DNA from: Tretioscincus oriximinensis | Taxonomy: Eukaryota > Chordata > Lepidosauria > Squamata > Gymnophthalmidae | NCBI GenBank assembly: GCA_022410635.1 | Contig: JAJVDF010000302.1 | Span: 39,519 to 103,518 of the forward strand | Reading direction: 5' to 3' | DNA: 64,000 bases | In this document: in pieces, positions 40,691 to 64,000 of the stretch | Layout: every line of letters begins with the position of its first letter | How positions within the stretch are numbered: the first letter of the stretch is position 1 | Position numbers and translations under genes: made by a program | Notes under the pieces: generated by a model | What the model was told of the DNA's origin: nothing | Database searches by the model: none | Seen by the model: the letters and a program-made list of their open reading frames with translations, nothing else

Positions 40691-40843
40691 CAGGGCTCCC
40701 CAAGATTTTCGGGCTCCCTGCCCAATATTTGGCCTGAATAACATTTTATCTCTCCATATGTTGCTCCACTGATTCCTCCTCATGGATTGTTCCTTGATCT
40801 TCAAAGGCTGCAAGTAAAAGTCCAGCTTCAACTTCTTCTAAAA

Positions 40844-41348
40844 TAGACTGACCAGATTTTCTGAGACCCAAACCCAATATTAATGCTAATTTGCATATTC
40901 ATAAATATGCAAATTACCCACCAACATGCATTCCCTTCCAAAATTCCTGTCTGAGAAATCGGTGAAGCATGTGAGAATTTTTTTAACTGTGCAAGAACTT
41001 TTAAACAGAATTTTTGGAGTACCTCAGAATTTTTTATTTTTTTTACAGAGAGGAAGGTGCCTTCAGAAGCTGGACCCAGTTGCCAGAAACCCCTAGTGGT
41101 GGTGCAGCGATTTAAAAAAAAATTTTTTTTTGAAGTGTGTGAGAATTTTTATTTTTTACTGAGGGGAGGGTGCCTTCAGGAGCTGGTCTCAGATGCTGGA
41201 GCCGCCTAGTGGTGCTGCAGTGAATTTTTTTCAAAAAAAATCTTTTTTTCCCTCAACAAAACCAGGGAAATGGCACCCCCCAGGAGGGCGGGGTAGACAC
41301 CCCAAAACTTGGTTTTCCCCAAAGAAAAGGGGGCATCTGGTCAGCCTA
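40844..41348. mobile_element. MITE-A, longest form
   Basis: TAGACTGACCAGATTTTCTG to GGCATCTGGTCAGCCTA, 505 bp. The middle block (GAGGGTGCCTTCAGGAGCTGG...CCTAGTGGTG) is duplicated in tandem. Perfect 7-bp target duplication TCTAAAA (40837-40843 and 41349-41355). Confidence 0.9.
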
Positions 41349-41494
41349 TCTAAAAGCCAGAGGTATTGTGCATTTGTTGGCTGCTTTGCCTTTATCCTGA
41401 AGTCCGGAGTGACAGAGCAGGAAAAGAATCTTGGTACAGCAGCAATGACAAAAGCAAGTTCAGTCAATGTTCAGAGGAATTAGGAAAGGAAAGT

Positions 41495-42090
41495 CAGAAT
41501 GTGTCGTTTTGACTTCTATAAACGTTTGGAAAATAGTGTACAATTCTGGTCACCACACCTCAGAAAAGATATTGTGGAGCTAGAGAAAGTGCAGAAAAGG
41601 GCAACAAGAAGGATCAAGGGGTTGGAGCACCTCCCTTATGAAATCCGGCTGTAACTTCCGAGCCTGACTGAAGTGTAAAAAAATCATGCATGGGATGGAT
41701 AAGGTGACTAGAGAAAAATATTTTCTCTTTCACACAACTCTAAGACTAGGGGGTGTCCCTTGAAACTGATAGGACAGACAAGAGAAAGTATTTTTTCACC
41801 CAGAGGGTCACTGGTCTGTGGAATTCACTTCCAGAATAGGTAGTAGCTAGCAGCCAGGACAGCTTTAAGACAGGATTAGACAAGTTCATGGAAGCCAAGG
41901 TTATAAATAGCTACAAGGATGGATCTCTTGATGCTGACACCAGGATGGAACAACAGGAACAAGTGAGGGATTGGCTTCTTTTGCTTGAGATGCCCAGTGG
42001 GCCACTGGGTGAGACAGAAGACTGGACTAGTTGGGCTCTGGACCCATTCATCAGGGCTCCTCTTGTGTTCTTATGTTACATAAAGGAATG
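41495..42090 (+). mobile_element. CR1 LINE 3' end
   Basis: The forward strand has TACAATTCTGGTCACCACAC and GAGAAAGTGCAGAAAAGGGC (RT end), FFTQRVTGLWNSLPE-like codons, a 3' UTR and a CTTGTGTTCTTATG tail. It contains stops. Confidence 0.85.
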
Positions 42091-42224
42091 GAAAACGAAC
42101 GAGAAAAACCAATGCATGACAAAATGGGTCCACATTTTCGAGTGGCACCGCGCATCAAAATTTGTGTTACGCAATAAATAAGATTGCCATAATAGAATAT
42201 TTGTAGATGTTATGTATTTAGGTT

Positions 42225-42345
42225 TCTTATTTATTTATTTACATTTTTATGCCATCCTATACTCAAAGGTCTCAGGGCGGTTAACAATAAAATACAATTA
42301 ACATGTTAAAAACAACCACATGTAAAAATAGGGAAGGGAATATCT
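42225..42345 (-). repeat. SINE tail overlapping the presumed DDX55 3' UTR
   Basis: TTATTTATTTATTTACATTT and CTCAAAGGTCTCAGGGCGG read as a minus-strand SINE 3' end. Its AATAAA units are the first poly(A)-like signals after the DDX55 stop. Confidence 0.6.
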
Positions 42346-42392
42346 CTTTTTTAGAGAAAATATCTTTCCTTGACTTCAGCTATTGATTCAGC

Positions 42393-62233
<19,841 letters not shown>

Positions 62234-62399
62234 CTGGAAGAAAGAGGAAAAAAAATTTTTGTAAGATGAAAACTTGACCTGTCCAATTTTCAAAAGAAAT
62301 CTAAGATATTAATTAACCAAGCGTTACAAAAATATTAGCAGTGCTTATTATGAAAGCTTGGATGCACAGCACTTACACTAAACGGGCTGTAACAGCAGC

Positions 62400-63197
62400 A
62401 GCCCAGAATGTGAGGAGGGGTGAAATGGACCTTTGTTGTGTTGTGGTAAGTTAGGCCTGATGGGAAGTGCAGTCTGAGCAGTAGGTAGCCTCTTTTGCCC
62501 AGCCTGCATGGAGCCCTGCCCTGAAGACTACAGCTCCCACCTGGGAGGGAGGAAGCCTCTTTCACCAAACTACAATCAGTTGCACCCACAGAAACATATT
62601 TTCTGCTTACAGCAGGGTGACTGGGGGATCAAGGGTCTGGAGCACCTCCCTTACGAAGCAAGGCTGCAACGTCTGGGCCTCTTCAGCCTTGAAAGGAGAC
62701 GTTTGAGGGGTGATCTGATTGAAGTGTACAAAATCATGCATGGGATCGACAGGGTGAATAGAGAAAAAATGTTTTCTCTATCACACAACACAAGGACCAG
62801 GGGGCCCTCCTTAAAACTGTTGGGTAGAAAAGTGAGAACAGACAAAGGAAAGTATTTTTTCACCCAGAGGGTCATCGGCCTGTGGAATTTACTTCCTGAA
62901 GAGGTGGTGGTAGCTAACAGCTTGGATAGTTTCAAGACAGGACTAGACAGGTTTATGGACACTAAGGGTATAAATGGATACTAAGATAGTTGTCTGGATG
63001 TAGCCTCCGGGATGGAGCAACAGGCAGGACTCTTGAAATACCATTTGCAGGGAGTCACAAACAGGAGCAGCATATTTTGCTTTCCTCTGTTCGGACTGCC
63101 CAGGAGCATCTGGTGGGCCTCTGTGTGACACAGAATGCTGGACTCGATGGGCTGTGGCCTGATCCAGGATGGCTCTTCTTATGTTCTTATGTTCTTA
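62400..63197 (+). mobile_element. Dispersed repeat and young CR1 3' end
   Basis: 62460-62570 matches the repeat at 9335-9580. 62625-63197 is an almost uninterrupted CR1 ORF2 C-terminus ([20 protein letters not shown] ... [12 protein letters not shown]) with 3' UTR and three TTCTTATG tail units. It lies in the first DDX55 intron of the window. Confidence 0.9.
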
Positions 63198-64000
63198 TGA
63201 CCCATCTATATACAGAGAGCCAGAGAAAGAAAATACTGTATATATACTAGGTAACTGTATGAAAAAAACTCATAATGTTCTTTAACAAAGTGGTCATGGG
63301 AACTTATGAAAACAGAATATTGAAATCCAACATTAACAACTATATTTTTAAAGTGAATATCAAGTATTTATATAGAATTTCCCCTCTATTTTTGTAAGAA
63401 TGAATCCCTCCTTAAACCCATGCCTGATCATAATTATTTATTCAGCTTACAGACCATGGGCAGCTTCTGTCCTAAAAAATGAAATTATTTTTTTCTAGTT
63501 TTTAAAGAAAAATGGTGACAGTCCCTCTTTGAAAGCAAAGAGCGCAGCAGCTGCATCCATACTCAGTGACTGCAACCAGAAGTCCAGAATAAAAGACAGT
63601 TTATTCCAGAATATCCAGGCTCAATTTTGGATTATTCAACTGGCATAGCTAAGGGCTGCCTGGATGTTGAAACTAGGCTGCAGCGTCTGAGCCTCTTCAG
63701 CCTGGAAAGACAGCATTTGTGAGATGATCTGGTTGGAGTGTAAAAAATCCTGCATGGGACGGATCAGATGAATAGAGAAAAAAATATTTTTCTCTACCAC
63801 ACAACATTAGGGCCAAGGGGCCCTCCTTGAAACTGATGAGCAGAAGAGTGGGGACAGGCAAAGGAAAGTGCGGAATTTACTTCCAGAAGAGGTGGTGGTA
63901 GCTAACAGCCTGGATAGCTTTAAGACAGGATTAGACAGGTTCATGGATACCAAGGGCATAAATAGCTACTAGGATGGATCTCAGCCTGGATAGCTTTAAG
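63198..64000. other. DDX55 intron 1 stretch, CR1 fragment at right edge
   Basis: 63198-63660 has no recognisable exon or repeat. 63660-64000 is a plus-strand CR1 3' end (RLQRLSLFSLERQHL-like codons) that runs off the window. DDX55 exon 1 was searched for on the minus strand and not seen. Confidence 0.6.

Overview
This is vertebrate nuclear DNA, most likely from a squamate reptile. It has split genes with long introns, a dense load of young CR1 LINE copies whose 3' ends carry the AACATAAG-type tail, three kinds of tRNA-derived SINE (one with the Sauria-type head), L1 remnants, solo LTRs and many short palindromic DNA transposons. I cannot name the species from sequence alone. Two runs of N (3249-3830 and 25610-25921) are assembly gaps.

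Three conserved genes set the frame. GTF2H3 (minus strand; only two internal exons recognised, 1764-2299) and EIF2B1 (plus strand, nine coding exons, 5214-18569, 302 codons plus stop) diverge from a GC-rich stretch at about 4650-5213. DDX55 (minus strand, thirteen coding exons, 42393-62233) fills the right part; its first exon lies beyond the window. This matches the human order GTF2H3 - EIF2B1 - DDX55 (then TMED2), with EIF2B1 and DDX55 facing tail to tail.

Between EIF2B1 and DDX55, where I recall no gene in the human order, I assembled two complete four-exon genes on the minus strand: p24L-A (19465-27026, 175 residues) and p24L-B (30075-39505, 168 residues). Both encode a signal peptide, a GOLD domain most like p24-beta (TMED2) and a short coiled-coil stretch. 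Both then stop before any transmembrane segment or cytosolic COPI/COPII tail. Intron phases are the same in both (0, 1, 1), and an N-glycosylation sequon falls at residue 148 in both. A keeps the two cysteines of the p24 GOLD disulphide; B has lost both and has no cysteine in the mature chain. These look like secreted or ER-luminal p24 derivatives that arose by local duplication near TMED2. They are the most interesting content here.

The rest is introns and intergenic repeats. One non-autonomous DNA element family (ends TAGGCTGACCAGAT / ATCTGGTCAGCCTA, 7-8 bp target duplications) has about a dozen copies. A second palindromic family, two mariner-type elements, a solo LTR family with three members and further LTRs are also present. 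A dispersed repeat carrying ETS/CRE-like motifs (GGAAGTGACGTCA and relatives) occurs four times, all around the p24L genes. The 3' ends of EIF2B1 and p24L-A probably overlap.
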